Source: Shinella kummerowiae
GTDB taxonomy: Bacteria; Pseudomonadota; Alphaproteobacteria; Rhizobiales; Rhizobiaceae
DNA length: 64,000 nt
Reading direction: 5' to 3'
Assembly: GCF_009827055.1 (NCBI RefSeq)
Contig: NZ_WUMK01000004.1
Coordinates: 372,001-436,000, forward strand
Made by a program: the position numbers and the translations under genes. Within the stretch, counting starts at the first letter, position 1. Each line of letters begins with the position of its first letter. Of the stretch, positions 21,978 to 33,204 are shown piece after piece. The notes beneath the pieces are model-generated. The model searched no databases. It was not told the origin of the DNA and worked only from the letters and a program-made list of their open reading frames with translations.

Positions 21978-23930
21978 TCAGGCGAACTCCATGATCACCG
22001 CATCGACGGCCAGGCTTTCGCCCGGCTTGGCATGGATGGAGCCGACCGTCAGGTCGCGCTCGGCGCGCAGCACGTTTTCCATCTTCATCGCCTCGACGAC
22101 GGCGAGCGTTTCGCCTGCCTTGACCTCCTGCCCCTCGCTGACGGCGATGGAAACGACGAGGCCCGGCATCGGGCACAGCAGCATTTTCGACGTGTCCGGC
22201 GGCAGCTTTACCGGCATCAGGGCGTCGAGTTCGGCAAGGCGCGGCGTGAAGACACGGCTGCGCACGGACAGCCCTTGCCAGTCGATGCGCATGCCGTTCG
22301 GGAAGGGCCGCAGCTGCGCGGTCACGTCCACACCAGCGACCGTGCCATGCCAGACCGCATCGCCGGGCCGCCAGTCGCTCACGACAGCGTCGCCCGTGGC
22401 AAGCGTGTGATAGGCATCGCCGATCTTCACCGCCCAGTCCTTGCGCTGCACAGAGCCCGGGCGCAACCGGTCGAGATGATGCGCGCGGCGTTCGGCATCG
22501 ACGAGATGGGCCGACAGCGCAATGCGCGCCAGAATGGCGGCCTGCTCGGCATCCGGTTCCATCGGCGCGAACCCGTCCGGATATTCCTCCGCGATGAAGC
22601 CGGTGGAAAGCCGTCCCTCGCGCCAACGCGGATGGCGCATCAGGGCGGCAAGGAACGGCACGTTGTGCTCGATCCCGTCCACCACGAAACCATCGAGCGC
22701 ATCGCTCATGGCGTCGATCGCCTGCAGGCGCGTCGGCGCCCAGGTGCAGAGCTTCGCGACCATCGGGTCGTAATACATCGAGATTTCCGCGCCTTCGTAG
22801 ACGCCGGTATCGTTGCGCACCACCGCCGCACCGTTGCTGCCTTCTGCCGGCGGGCGGTAACGCGTCAACCGGCCGATGGAGGGCAGGAAGTTGCGGTAGG
22901 GATCCTCGGCATAAAGCCGGCTTTCGACGGCCCAGCCGTTCAGCTTGATATCCGCCTGCGCCAGCGCCAGCTTTTCACCGGCGGCAACGCGGATCATCTG
23001 CTCGACAAGATCAATGCCTGTCACGAGTTCCGTCACGGGATGTTCGACCTGCAGGCGCGTGTTCATTTCGAGGAAGTAAAAATTGCGGTCGCGATCGACG
23101 ATGAACTCCACCGTGCCGGCGCTCTGGTAGTCGACGGCTTTGGCGAGTGCGACGGATTGCTCGCCCATCGCGCGCCGCGTCGCCTCGTCGAGGAAGGGCG
23201 AAGGGGCCTCTTCGACGACCTTCTGGTTTCGCCGCTGGATGGAGCATTCGCGCTCGCCGAGATAGAGCGCCGTGCCATGTGCGTCGGCCAGCACCTGGAT
23301 TTCGATGTGACGCGGATCGACGATGTATTTTTCGATGAAGACGCGGTCGTCGCCAAACGAGCTTTTCGCCTCCGAGCGCGCACGGTCGAAACCATCGCGC
23401 ACCTCCGCCTCGCTCCAGGCGATGCGCATGCCCTTGCCGCCACCGCCGGCCGAGGCCTTGATCATGACGGGATAACCGATCTCGCCGGCGATGCGCTCGG
23501 CATGGGCCACATCTTCGATGATGCCGAGGAAGCCCGGAACGGTCGAGACATTGGCGGCGTTTGCGAATTTCTTCGATTCGATCTTGTCGCCCATTGCGCG
23601 GATCGCCTTTGGCTTCGGACCGATGAAGGTGATGCCCTCGGCTTCCAGCGCCTCGCAGAAGCTGGCGCGCTCCGAGAGGAAACCGTAGCCGGGGTGCACG
23701 GCTTCGGCGCCCGTCTCCTTGCAGGCGGCGATGATCTTTTCCGCGATGAGATAACTTTCCGCCGCCGGCGCCGGGCCGATGTGCACGGCCTCGTCCGCCA
23801 TCTCGACATGCAGGGCGTCCCGGTCGGCATCGGAATAGACGGCGACGGTGGCAATGCCCATCCTGCGTGCCGTCTTGATGACGCGGCAGGCGATCTCGCC
23901 GCGATTGGCAATCAGGATTTTCTTGAACAT
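21978..23930 (-). CDS. pccA: Propionyl-CoA carboxylase alpha subunit (biotin carboxylase plus BCCP)
   Basis: 650 aa. Carboxylates its own biotin using ATP and bicarbonate; the beta subunit PccB (30072-31604) then carboxylates propionyl-CoA to methylmalonyl-CoA. Biotin carboxylase domain at about 1-445 (KILIANRGEIACRVI start, ATP-grasp GGGGKGMR), a BT-type linker, and a C-terminal biotinyl domain with EAMKMEN (K616). Starts at ATG 23930 after GGAGG. Acetyl- or methylcrotonyl-CoA specificity cannot be fully excluded, but the length and the linked pccB favour propionyl-CoA. Confidence 0.88.
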   Translation of the reverse strand: MFKKILIANRGEIACRVIKTARRMGIATVAVYSDADRDALHVEMADEAVHIGPAPAAESYLIAEKIIAACKETGAEAVHPGYGFLSERASFCEALEAEGITFIGPKPKAIRAMGDKIESKKFANAANVSTVPGFLGIIEDVAHAERIAGEIGYPVMIKASAGGGGKGMRIAWSEAEVRDGFDRARSEAKSSFGDDRVFIEKYIVDPRHIEIQVLADAHGTALYLGERECSIQRRNQKVVEEAPSPFLDEATRRAMGEQSVALAKAVDYQSAGTVEFIVDRDRNFYFLEMNTRLQVEHPVTELVTGIDLVEQMIRVAAGEKLALAQADIKLNGWAVESRLYAEDPYRNFLPSIGRLTRYRPPAEGSNGAAVVRNDTGVYEGAEISMYYDPMVAKLCTWAPTRLQAIDAMSDALDGFVVDGIEHNVPFLAALMRHPRWREGRLSTGFIAEEYPDGFAPMEPDAEQAAILARIALSAHLVDAERRAHHLDRLRPGSVQRKDWAVKIGDAYHTLATGDAVVSDWRPGDAVWHGTVAGVDVTAQLRPFPNGMRIDWQGLSVRSRVFTPRLAELDALMPVKLPPDTSKMLLCPMPGLVVSIAVSEGQEVKAGETLAVVEAMKMENVLRAERDLTVGSIHAKPGESLAVDAVIMEFA

Positions 23931-24027
23931 GCTTTCCTCCCGGCACTCTCAGAGGGGAGTTGTAGCCACAAATACCCTGTCCATACAACGGCATCGCAAC
24001 GGCAATTCGCCCGTTGCGCCAGGCACT

Positions 24028-24969
24028 TTAGTCGAAGGCGATATCGGCCGAAGCCTTGCGGTTCTTGTGTTCGCGCCAGATGATGAACAGGCCGGAGGCG
24101 ACGATGATGGCAATGCCGAGCCATTTCGACGGTGTGGGAAAGTCGCCGAAGATCGCGTAGCCGAGCACGGTTGCCGAGATGATCTCGAAATACTGGAATG
24201 GCGCAAGCAGCGAGAGCGGCGCCATGCGGAAGGCGCGCACGACCAGCATATGCGCATAGCCCGACAGCGCGCCGAGGATGATGAGCAGCATCAGGGCAAA
24301 GACCGACGTCGGCAGGGATGGCGCAAAGTCGCCGATGCCGGCCGAATGGCCGGCGAAAAGTGCTGCGCCCATGAAGAGCGTGCCGCCGAAACCGGCGATC
24401 GTCTGCATGGTCAGCGGTGAATCGGCGTCACCGATCGCGCGGTTCATGAAGAGATAGATCGAATAGAGGAACGCGCAGGCGACCGGCAGCAGGGCGGTCC
24501 AGCCGAACAGTATGAAGCTTGGCTGGATGACGATGAGCGCGCCGCCGAAGCCGACGATGATGGCAAGCCAGCGCCGCCAGCCGACCTTGTCGCCGAGGAA
24601 GGCGGCGGACATGGCCGTGAGGATGAAGGGCTCGACGAAGTAGATCGCGAACACGTCGGCGAGCGGCATGTATTTGACCGCCGCGAAGAACAGCAGGCTG
24701 GCCGCACCGTGGATGGCGCCGCGCAACAGGTTCAGCCAGGGCCGCTTCGGCCGCAGCGTCGCGGCACCGGCGGCGGTGAAGATCAGCGGGATCGTGCAGA
24801 CGACCTGGAAGAAGAAACGGTAGAACGTCACCTGCCCCGGCGACATGTCCGCAAATGTCGCCATATATTTGGCAATCGCATCCATGCAGGGCAGAAGCAG
24901 CATGGCGATGGCCATCAGCATGACGCCCCGCATGAGGTTTCCGTCCTGTCGGTCCGTCGTGGCGTTCAT
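24028..24969 (-). CDS. EamA-family drug/metabolite transporter
   Basis: 313 aa, about ten membrane helices in two EamA repeats (about 20-150 and 165-300). Probable inner-membrane exporter or permease of small metabolites; substrate unknown. ATG at 24969 follows TAGGGAG. Lies between pccA and the divergent XRE regulator. Confidence 0.85.
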   Translation of the reverse strand: MNATTDRQDGNLMRGVMLMAIAMLLLPCMDAIAKYMATFADMSPGQVTFYRFFFQVVCTIPLIFTAAGAATLRPKRPWLNLLRGAIHGAASLLFFAAVKYMPLADVFAIYFVEPFILTAMSAAFLGDKVGWRRWLAIIVGFGGALIVIQPSFILFGWTALLPVACAFLYSIYLFMNRAIGDADSPLTMQTIAGFGGTLFMGAALFAGHSAGIGDFAPSLPTSVFALMLLIILGALSGYAHMLVVRAFRMAPLSLLAPFQYFEIISATVLGYAIFGDFPTPSKWLGIAIIVASGLFIIWREHKNRKASADIAFD

Positions 24970-25126
24970 GATGCGACTCCCTAGATCGCCCCTGCATAGC
25001 CCTTTTCCGCGCTGCCGCAATGCCGGAAATCCTGTCCTTCACGCAGGCGTCGCGAAGCGGCGCATTTGAGGTAGAAGGCGATCCCGGATTGCCTGTAAGC
25101 TCGCCGGGAAGACAATGGAGGCCGCG

Positions 25127-25531
25127 ATGACGTTTCCCGGCGAAAACAACACGATCCCCTTCCCTTCCGGCCGCGCCGACGGCGACACGCTTGGCGGCCG
25201 CATCTGGCGGGCGCGCGACGCACTGGGCCTGTCGCTGGCCGATCTCGCCTCGCGCCTCGGCCTGCCGGAAGAAACGGTAAGCGGCTGGGAACGCGACCAC
25301 GCCGAACCGGATAGCAAGGCACTGTTCATGCTCGCCGGCGTGCTCTCCGCTTCGCCCTCCTGGCTGATCGCCGGCATCGGCGAGGCGCCAGCAGGCCCGG
25401 TCGGTGACGATCCCCTGCACCCGCTGCTGCGCCAGCTTCGTGAAATCCACCAGCTGCACGACCAGACGGGCAAGGCGATCGCCGCGCTCGAGGCTGAGAT
25501 CGCCAAATTGATCAAATCAGATCAGGGCTGA
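25127..25531 (+). CDS. XRE-family transcriptional regulator
   Basis: 134 aa. Helix-turn-helix at about 24-80 (LGLSLADLASRLGLPEETVSGW), then a C-terminal helix (HQLHDQTGKAIAALEAEIAK) likely for dimerisation. Divergent from the EamA gene and upstream of the formaldehyde block; it could regulate either. GGAGG lies 6 bases before the ATG at 25127. Confidence 0.8.
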   Translation: MTFPGENNTIPFPSGRADGDTLGGRIWRARDALGLSLADLASRLGLPEETVSGWERDHAEPDSKALFMLAGVLSASPSWLIAGIGEAPAGPVGDDPLHPLLRQLREIHQLHDQTGKAIAALEAEIAKLIKSDQG

Positions 25532-25616
25532 CATTTTTGCACCGAGCGGACTTGAGACGCCGGACGGCCTCTGCAATGGTCCGCCCGAACAGAGAATCCG
25601 TATAGGGAGATAGAAG

Positions 25617-26740
<1,124 letters not shown>

Positions 26741-26744
<4 letters not shown>

Positions 26745-27205
26745 CGTCCACGCACCCCTACAGCGTCGATGTGCGGAGACTGCATGCATTCTCCGCCGTC
26801 GAACTCTATGCGCTGCTGAAGCTGCGCGTGGACGTCTTCGTCGTGGAGCAGGCCTGCGCCTATCCCGAACTCGACGGCAAGGATCCGGAAGCGCTTCACC
26901 TCCGTCTGCTGATCAACGGTGAAACCGCCGCCTATGCACGGCTCTGGCGGCCGGCGGATGCGCCGCCACGGATCGGCCGGGTCCTCGTCGCACCTGATCA
27001 TCGTGGCAAACGCCTTGGCGACGCCGTGATGCAGGAGGCCATCCGCGTCTGCGCGCTGCATTTTCCCGGCGAACCGATTGCGCTCTCTGCGCAAAGCCAC
27101 CTGGAACGCTTCTACCGATCGCTCGGTTTCACGCCGACATCGGCGGAATATGTCGAGGACGACATCCCGCATATCGACATGCAGCGCCCCGCCGGCCATT
27201 CTTGA
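26741..27205 (+). CDS. GNAT acetyltransferase, ElaA type
   Basis: 154 aa. ElaA-like start ([19 protein letters not shown]), acetyl-CoA motif [15 protein letters not shown] near residue 87. Substrate unknown. TTG start overlaps the frmA stop (TTGA), so co-translated. Confidence 0.8.
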
Positions 27206-27208
27206 GCC

Positions 27209-27688
27209 ATGCAAAAGAACAGCACCATGATCTATGTCGACGCCGATGCCTGCCCGGTAAAGGCCGAAATCCTGAAGGTTGCCGAACGGCACGAGATGGA
27301 AGTGACCTTCGTCGCCAATTCCGGCCTGCGCCCGTCGCGGGACCCGATGGTGAAGAACATCATCGTGTCCGGCGCCTTCGACGCCGCGGACAACTGGATC
27401 GCCGACCATGTCGGTGACGACGACATCGTGGTGACGGCCGACGTGCCGCTTGCGGTGCGCTGTGTCGAGAAAGGCGCGCATGTGACCGGCCCGACCGGCC
27501 GCCTCTTCGACAAGACCAATATCGGCATGGCGAGCGCCATGCGTGACCTTGGCGCCCATCTGCGCGAGACCGGAGAAAGCAAGGGCTACAACGCCGCCTT
27601 TTCGCCGCGCGACCGCTCGGCCTTCCTTGAAACGCTCGACCGCCTCTGCCGCCGCGCGAAGAATGCGCGCACGGGACCCGCGCCATGA
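27209..27688 (+). CDS. DUF188 / YaiI-YqxD family protein
   Basis: 159 aa. Typical start IYVDADACPVKAEI and a PIN-like acidic pattern (VTADVPLA). Function of the family is not settled. An internal ATG at 27227 matches the usual family start better than 27209. Stop overlaps the next gene (ATGA). Confidence 0.85.
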   Translation: MQKNSTMIYVDADACPVKAEILKVAERHEMEVTFVANSGLRPSRDPMVKNIIVSGAFDAADNWIADHVGDDDIVVTADVPLAVRCVEKGAHVTGPTGRLFDKTNIGMASAMRDLGAHLRETGESKGYNAAFSPRDRSAFLETLDRLCRRAKNARTGPAP

Positions 27689-28341
27689 CGACGGATCCGG
27701 GGCAAAGGATTTTTGGCCGCCACCTGCCCTTCTATGTCGGCATCGGTGCGGCCGCGCTCGGGCTTGCCGCCGCACTCTGGCTGAAGCCGGATTTCGCCAT
27801 CGAAATCGCGGCGGTGGCCTTCTTCCTCTGTTACCTGCTGCTGACCGCCTGGCGCGTGCCCTATCTCACGGCCGCCCATCTCGAACACTATGCGACGGAC
27901 AGCGACGAGCCGGTGGCCATCATTTTCGGCGTGACCTTCGCTGCCGCCGCCGTCTCGACGGGCTCGCTCTTCGTGGTGCTGAACCGGCCGGCGGCATCGC
28001 TTGCGGAATTCGTCCTCGCCTTCGCCTCCGTCGCGCTCGGCTGGCTCACCATCCACACGATGGCGGCGATGCATTACGCCCATCTCTACTGGCGGCCCGG
28101 CGCTACGGAAACCAGCCCCGACGCCGGTCGCAGCCTCGATTTCCCGGGGGATGCCGCGCCCGGCGCCTATGATTTCCTCTACTTCGCCTTCGTCATCGGC
28201 ATGACGGCGCAGACCTCGGATGTCGCGATCACCTCCACGGCAATGCGCAAGGTCAACCTGCTGCACGCCGTCGTTTCCTTCTTCTTCAACACGGTGCTGG
28301 TCGCCGCCGCCGTCAATGCGGCCGTGTCGCTGGCCTCCTGA
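27685..28341 (+). CDS. DUF1345 membrane protein
   Basis: 218 aa with five to six membrane helices. Conserved ending DFLYFAFVIGMTAQTSDV and SFFFNTVLVA is typical of DUF1345. Function unknown. Between DUF188 and S-formylglutathione hydrolase, coupled by ATGA to the former. Confidence 0.85.
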   Translation: MTTDPGQRIFGRHLPFYVGIGAAALGLAAALWLKPDFAIEIAAVAFFLCYLLLTAWRVPYLTAAHLEHYATDSDEPVAIIFGVTFAAAAVSTGSLFVVLNRPAASLAEFVLAFASVALGWLTIHTMAAMHYAHLYWRPGATETSPDAGRSLDFPGDAAPGAYDFLYFAFVIGMTAQTSDVAITSTAMRKVNLLHAVVSFFFNTVLVAAAVNAAVSLAS

Positions 28342-28359
28342 CTTAACCGGAGTTTCCTG

Positions 28360-29193
28360 ATGAAAGTGCTGTCCCAGAACACCGCCTTCGGCGGCATGCA
28401 GGGCGTCTTCGCCCACGATTCCGAGGCCTGCAAGGGCGAGATGACCTTTGCCGTCTTCGTGCCGCCGCAGGCGATCAAGGAGCCGCGCCCCGTGCTCTGG
28501 TATCTCTCCGGCCTCACCTGCAGCCATGCAAACGTGATGGAAAAGGGTGAATATCGCCGCATGGCCGCCGAACTCGGCCTCATCGTCGTCTGCCCGGATA
28601 CCAGCCCGCGCGGCAACGACGTGCCGGACGAAATCACCAACTGGCAGATGGGCAAGGGCGCCGGCTTCTATCTCGACGCCACCGAGCAGCCCTGGGCCGA
28701 AAACTTCCAGATGTACAGCTATGTGACGGAAGAGCTGCCCAACTTCGTCAGCCAGCATTTCCGCATGGACATGAGCCGCCAGGGCATTTTCGGTCACTCG
28801 ATGGGCGGCCATGGCGCCATGACGATCGCGCTGAAGAATCCGGAACGCTTCAAGAGCTGCTCGGCCTTCGCGCCGATCGTCGAGCCCTCGACTGCCGACT
28901 GGTCGATGCCCGCCTTCGAAAAGTATCTCGGGGCCGACAAGGCCGCCTGGCGCGAATATGACGCGTGCGCGCTTGTTGCGGACGGCGCGCGGTTTCCGGA
29001 ATTCCTGATCGACCAGGGCAAGGCCGACGGCTTCCTGGATAACGGCCTGCGCCCCTGGCTCTTCGAGGAGGCGATCAAGGGCACGGATATCGGGCTGACG
29101 CTGCGCATGCACGAGCGTTACGACCATTCCTACTATTTCATCTCGACCTTCATGGACGATCACCTGAAGTGGCACGCCGAGCGTCTCGGCTGA
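28360..29193 (+). CDS. fghA: S-formylglutathione hydrolase
   Basis: 277 aa alpha/beta hydrolase. Cleaves S-formylglutathione to formate and glutathione, the step after FrmA. LSGLTCSHANVMEKGEYRR near residue 44, nucleophile in GHSMGGHGA (near residue 146), catalytic His in HYDHSYYF-like stretch near 255. Ends the formaldehyde block. Confidence 0.95.
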   Translation: MKVLSQNTAFGGMQGVFAHDSEACKGEMTFAVFVPPQAIKEPRPVLWYLSGLTCSHANVMEKGEYRRMAAELGLIVVCPDTSPRGNDVPDEITNWQMGKGAGFYLDATEQPWAENFQMYSYVTEELPNFVSQHFRMDMSRQGIFGHSMGGHGAMTIALKNPERFKSCSAFAPIVEPSTADWSMPAFEKYLGADKAAWREYDACALVADGARFPEFLIDQGKADGFLDNGLRPWLFEEAIKGTDIGLTLRMHERYDHSYYFISTFMDDHLKWHAERLG

Positions 29194-29273
29194 GGAAGAG
29201 ATATGGCGGGGGTGCATGGCTGACATGTCACCCCTGCCCTTGCCCTTCCCGTCCGGATCGGCAATAGTCCGCC

Positions 29274-29330
29274 CGGTAGACGACTACCGCCGGATTCTTC
29301 GTCCGGTCACGATCGCGGGGACGGCCTCGC
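29274..29330 (+). promoter_or_regulatory. Guanidine-II (mini-ykkC) riboswitch
   Basis: Two hairpins with the diagnostic ACGR loops: CGGTAG-ACGA-CTACCG (29274-29289) and GCGGGG-ACGG-CCTCGC (29315-29330), joined by 25 bases. The second ends 12 bases before the GGAG ribosome site of sugE (ATG 29354). Binding of guanidinium should stabilise the hairpins and open the ribosome site. The downstream gene is the expected guanidinium exporter. Confidence 0.88.
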
Positions 29331-29353
29331 TCCTTTGAAACGGAGTAGGCATC

Positions 29354-29668
29354 ATGCCCTGGATCCTTCTTACCCTCGCCGGCCTCTTTGAAATCGGCTG
29401 GGCGATCGGCCTCAAATATACCGACGGCTTCACCAAACCGCTTCCGACCGCACTCACCGCCGGCTCAATGGTCATCTCGATCGTGCTGCTCGGCCTTGCC
29501 GTGAAGACGCTGCCGATCGGCACGGCCTATGCGATCTGGACCGGTATCGGCACGGTCGGCACGGTGATGCTCGGCATCTTCCTCTTCGCCGAACCGGTGA
29601 CGGCGATCCGCATGGGCTGCATCACGCTCATCGTCACCGGCATCCTCGGCCTGAAGTTCGCGGCCTAA
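29354..29668 (+). CDS. sugE: SMR exporter SugE/Gdx, guanidinium export
   Basis: 104 aa, four membrane helices, small multidrug resistance family. Key glutamate in LFEIGWAIGLK (E13). The Gdx subtype exports guanidinium in exchange for protons, which fits the riboswitch upstream. Stop overlaps the convergent DoxX gene by four bases. Confidence 0.9.
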   Translation: MPWILLTLAGLFEIGWAIGLKYTDGFTKPLPTALTAGSMVISIVLLGLAVKTLPIGTAYAIWTGIGTVGTVMLGIFLFAEPVTAIRMGCITLIVTGILGLKFAA

Positions 29669-30048
29669 CGACGGTTATCGAGGGCGAAAGCCCCCGGCCC
29701 TGCCGCGGTAATGTAGAGAAAGATGAAGCAGAACAGCACCGCGGCATCGCCGCGGTTGTTGATCGGGAAAAAGCTCTGCGGCGCATGCGCCATGAAATAG
29801 GCGACCGCCGTGAAGCCGCAGAGCACGAAGGCCACAGGCCGCGTGAAGAGACCCACCAGAATCAGCAGTCCGCCGACAATCTCCAGCACGCCCGCCAAGC
29901 CGATCAGGTTCATGAGATCGCCAAAGGGCTGCTCTGCCGGCGGAAAATTGAAGAATTTCTGCGTGCCGTGCTCGATGAGCAGCAGCGCCGTCATGATTCG
30001 AAGCGCTGCGAGCGCCTGCGGACGGTAAGCGGATAGTCGGTCGAACAT
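29665..30048 (-). CDS. DoxX-family membrane protein
   Basis: 127 aa, four membrane helices, DoxX pattern (ALRIMTALLLIEHGTQKFF; GVLEIVGGLLILVGLFTRP). Role uncertain; some members act in redox or thiosulfate metabolism. Downstream of pccB on the same strand, 23 bases away. Confidence 0.88.
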   Translation of the reverse strand: MFDRLSAYRPQALAALRIMTALLLIEHGTQKFFNFPPAEQPFGDLMNLIGLAGVLEIVGGLLILVGLFTRPVAFVLCGFTAVAYFMAHAPQSFFPINNRGDAAVLFCFIFLYITAAGPGAFALDNRR

Positions 30049-30071
30049 GCTCTAACTCCCTGCCGGTTCAC

Positions 30072-31604
30072 TCACAGGGGAATGTTATCGTGTTTCTTCC
30101 ACGGATTTTCCAGATCCTTGTTGCGCAGCATGCGCAGCGCCCGCGCGATACGCTTGCGGGTCGAATGCGGCATGATCACCTCATCGATATACCCGCGCTC
30201 CGCCGCGACGAAGGGCGAGAGGAAACGGTCCTCGTACATCTTAGTATGCGCAGCGATCTTCTCCGGCTCGTTGATATCCTTGCGGAAGATGATCTCGACC
30301 GCCCCCCTGGCGCCCATCACGGCGATCTGCGCCGTCGGCCAGGCATAGTTGATATCGCCACGCAGGTGTTTTGACGCCATCACGTCATAGGCGCCGCCAT
30401 AGGCTTTTCGCGTGATCAGCGTCACCTTGGGAACGGTCGCCTCGGCAAAGGCAAAGAGCAACTTGGCGCCGTGCTTGATGAGGCCGCCATATTCCTGTGC
30501 GGTGCCCGGCAGGAAGCCCGGCACGTCGACGAAGGTGACGACGGGAATGCTGAAGCAGTCGCAGGACCGCACGAAACGCGCCGCCTTGCGGCTGGCGTCC
30601 GAATCGAGCACGCCAGCCAGCACCATCGGCTGGTTGGCGACAAAGCCGACCGTCGAGCCTTCGATGCGGCCGAAGCCGCAGACGATGTTTTTGGCGAAAC
30701 TCTCCTGAATCTCGAAGAAATCGCCCTCGTCGACAGTCTTGAGGATCAACTCTTTGATGTCATAGGGCTTGTTGGCATTGGCCGGGATCAGGGTATCGAG
30801 CGATTCGTCCACATCCTCGACTGACTGGAAGCACTCGATCTCCGGCACGGGAGATGTGTTCGACTGCGGCAGGAAATCGACGAGGCGCCGGACCTGCAAC
30901 AGCGCATCGACGTCGTTGTCATAGGCGCCATCGGCGATCGAGGATTTCGTCGTGTGCACGGAGGCACCGCCAAGTTCCTCCGCGGTAACGGTCTCGTTCG
31001 TCACCGTTTTTACCACATCCGGCCCGGTCACGAACATGTACGACGTGTCACGCACCATGAAGATGAAATCCGTCATGGCCGGCGAGTAGACGTCACCGCC
31101 GGCACATGGCCCCATGATAACCGAAATCTGCGGGATGACGCCGGAGGCCAGCACGTTGCGCTGGAAGACCTCGGCGTAGCCGCCGAGTGCGGCCACGCCC
31201 TCCTGGATGCGCGCGCCGCCCGCATCGTACAGCCCGATGATCGGCGCGCGGTTCTTCAGCGCCATGTCCTGGACCTTCATGATCTTCTGGGCATGGGTTT
31301 CGGAAAGCGAGCCGCCGAAGACGGTGAAGTCCTTGGCGAAGACGAAGACGGTGCGGCCGTTGACGGTGCCCCAGCCGGTGACGACACCGTCGCCGGCGAT
31401 CTTCGATTTCTCCATGCCGAAATCCGTCGAACGGTGTTCGACGAACATGTCGAACTCCTCGAACGAGCCTTCGTCCAGGAACACGTCGATACGCTCGCGC
31501 GCCGTCAGCTTGCCGCGCTTGTGCTGCGCATCGATGCGCGCCGGACCGCCGCCCATGCGGGCGCGCTCGCGCCGGACTTCGAGCTCGTGGAGAATTTCCT
31601 TCAT
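30072..31604 (-). CDS. pccB: Propionyl-CoA carboxylase beta subunit
   Basis: 510 aa carboxyltransferase. Two crotonase-like halves: acyl-CoA side about 30-250 ([27 protein letters not shown]) and carboxybiotin side about 270-500 ([24 protein letters not shown]). Pairs with PccA (21978-23930) to make methylmalonyl-CoA. Confidence 0.93.
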   Translation of the reverse strand: MKEILHELEVRRERARMGGGPARIDAQHKRGKLTARERIDVFLDEGSFEEFDMFVEHRSTDFGMEKSKIAGDGVVTGWGTVNGRTVFVFAKDFTVFGGSLSETHAQKIMKVQDMALKNRAPIIGLYDAGGARIQEGVAALGGYAEVFQRNVLASGVIPQISVIMGPCAGGDVYSPAMTDFIFMVRDTSYMFVTGPDVVKTVTNETVTAEELGGASVHTTKSSIADGAYDNDVDALLQVRRLVDFLPQSNTSPVPEIECFQSVEDVDESLDTLIPANANKPYDIKELILKTVDEGDFFEIQESFAKNIVCGFGRIEGSTVGFVANQPMVLAGVLDSDASRKAARFVRSCDCFSIPVVTFVDVPGFLPGTAQEYGGLIKHGAKLLFAFAEATVPKVTLITRKAYGGAYDVMASKHLRGDINYAWPTAQIAVMGARGAVEIIFRKDINEPEKIAAHTKMYEDRFLSPFVAAERGYIDEVIMPHSTRKRIARALRMLRNKDLENPWKKHDNIPL

Positions 31605-31691
31605 GCCTTCGGTTCCTCCCGTTTCACCAATGGCTTAGCATGCGGGATCGGGAGCTTGAAGGGGCGTTTTCTAGATCGAAGGTCTTAGAAT

Positions 31692-32345
31692 TCACTCGCA
31701 ACTGATCGTCTGGGTGACGACGCAGGGCGCGATCTTCTTCTTGGAACCCTCGGGCAGCGCACGCGAACGCACCGTCAGTGCCGCTTCGGTCGGGATGACG
31801 ACCGGGCGCGCATCCCGGCGCGAATGGTCCTGGACGGTCTGGCGCGATGCCGGCTTGCGCTGGCCACCCGCATGTTTGCGTCCCTTGCCGGGGCGCTTGC
31901 CGACAGAGGTCTTTCCGGTCGAAACCGGCGCCAGATGGTAGGCAAGCGCCACCCGCTTGGCGATCGCGTCGGCGAGCGCCGTTTCGCGGCCCTTGCGGCC
32001 CGGCATGTAGCTGTTGACGGTCATGGCCTGGCGGGACGACGTCCCGCCTTTCAGGTCGGAGAGCGTGACCGTGACACTGGCCGAACTCTGGCCACCGGCA
32101 GACTGCGTAACCGCGGAGACCCGGACATCCAGGGCGGCGCGGTCGATCTGTATTGCGCGACGGGTGGCCTTTGCGGCGCGCTTTAGGTGCTCGCCGGTCC
32201 GTTTCAGCACGGTCGATGGCACACTTTCATCGCCACTCACCACGACTTTGCGGATATCCCGCACGGGAAATCCTTCTGCGGCAGCGCCAAGCGGCGCGGA
32301 AAGGAGGAGGCAGGCGGAGAGAAACGAGCGGAGAAGGAACTGCAT
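31692..32345 (-). CDS. Secreted hypothetical protein, 217 aa
   Basis: Signal peptide at 1-23 (MQFLLRSFLSACLLLSA, cleavage after AAA/EG). A mixed region follows (VRVSAVTQSAGGQSSASVTVT), then a basic, proline/lysine-rich tail and two C-terminal cysteines (CVVTQTISCE). Periplasmic; function unknown. The frame is open further upstream, but the signal peptide sets the start at 32345. Confidence 0.75.
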   Translation of the reverse strand: MQFLLRSFLSACLLLSAPLGAAAEGFPVRDIRKVVVSGDESVPSTVLKRTGEHLKRAAKATRRAIQIDRAALDVRVSAVTQSAGGQSSASVTVTLSDLKGGTSSRQAMTVNSYMPGRKGRETALADAIAKRVALAYHLAPVSTGKTSVGKRPGKGRKHAGGQRKPASRQTVQDHSRRDARPVVIPTEAALTVRSRALPEGSKKKIAPCVVTQTISCE

Positions 32346-32418
32346 AAACGAATACCGGTAGGCGATGTCGATGATCGGTGGCGTGCCAAAATGGTCCGAA
32401 AATCTTAACGAAGTCTCA

Positions 32419-33204
32419 TCAGCACGGAACCTCGGCGAGCACGGACGCCGCGACATCCATTTCCTCGCGCCGGAGTTCCCGGCGTTGGAAGGCTTCCTCG
32501 TCGGTGCCCCAATGTTCGATCTGCCAGTCCTCGTCGAGATGGGCGAGCGCCCAGGCCTTGTCGGCGTCGATCTCGCCTTCGGCGAGCGCCAGCGCCAGCA
32601 GCGCCGAGCCGGTGAGCGTCGTCACCGTGTGCAGGCAGGCGAGCGCAAGCGGGTGGCGGTAGGCGGAGAGTGCGGCCGAAAACGCCTCGATTGCCGGCAC
32701 CGGCTGTTCCTGGTGCATGACACCTTCGACGAGAATGAAACGAGCACCCTTGGCGTCGGCAGCCCAGCGGATGATCGGATCCCAGCCGTCGCGCTGGCGA
32801 TCGACCAGACCGGCCGGCGAATCCGCGCGGTAGCAGAGAAGATCCGTGCCGGAAAAGCGCACGATCTCGTCGAAGACAGCATCAAAATTGTCGGCGACGC
32901 CATCGACGGCGGTGTTGACGAGACGCGTCACCGGCATTTTTGCGGGATCGATCTCTTCGGCCTGTCCATCCCATTCGGCGCGCAGGCGATCGGCGATCGG
33001 CTGGGTCGGCACGGCGAGCAGCTTCTTGCCGGGCGTGCGCACCGGGCGCCCATCGAGCAGGATGCGAAACCCTTCGTCGGCGGTGTCCGTCGAAACCTCT
33101 TTGTAAAACCGCTTCGGCGGCGGGCGCTTCATCTGGATCTGCGCGCGACGCACCGGATCGGGATCGCTCATCGCATCGGAAAGGTCGCTCAGAATGTCAC
33201 GCAT
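32419..33204 (-). CDS. ATP12-family F1-ATPase assembly chaperone
   Basis: 261 aa. ATP12 pattern: KRFYKEV near residue 30, LLDGRPVRTPGKK, then RLVNTAVDGV and HWGTDEEA near the end. Helps assemble the F1 alpha subunit; found in alphaproteobacteria and mitochondria. Start overlaps the HAD gene by eight bases. Confidence 0.9.
   Translation of the reverse strand: MRDILSDLSDAMSDPDPVRRAQIQMKRPPPKRFYKEVSTDTADEGFRILLDGRPVRTPGKKLLAVPTQPIADRLRAEWDGQAEEIDPAKMPVTRLVNTAVDGVADNFDAVFDEIVRFSGTDLLCYRADSPAGLVDRQRDGWDPIIRWAADAKGARFILVEGVMHQEQPVPAIEAFSAALSAYRHPLALACLHTVTTLTGSALLALALAEGEIDADKAWALAHLDEDWQIEHWGTDEEAFQRRELRREEMDVAASVLAEVPC

Noticed and set aside
21921-24083. 720-codon frame antisense to pccA
   Set aside because: Histidine/arginine/aspartate-rich shadow of a well-conserved gene; no ribosome site or motif.
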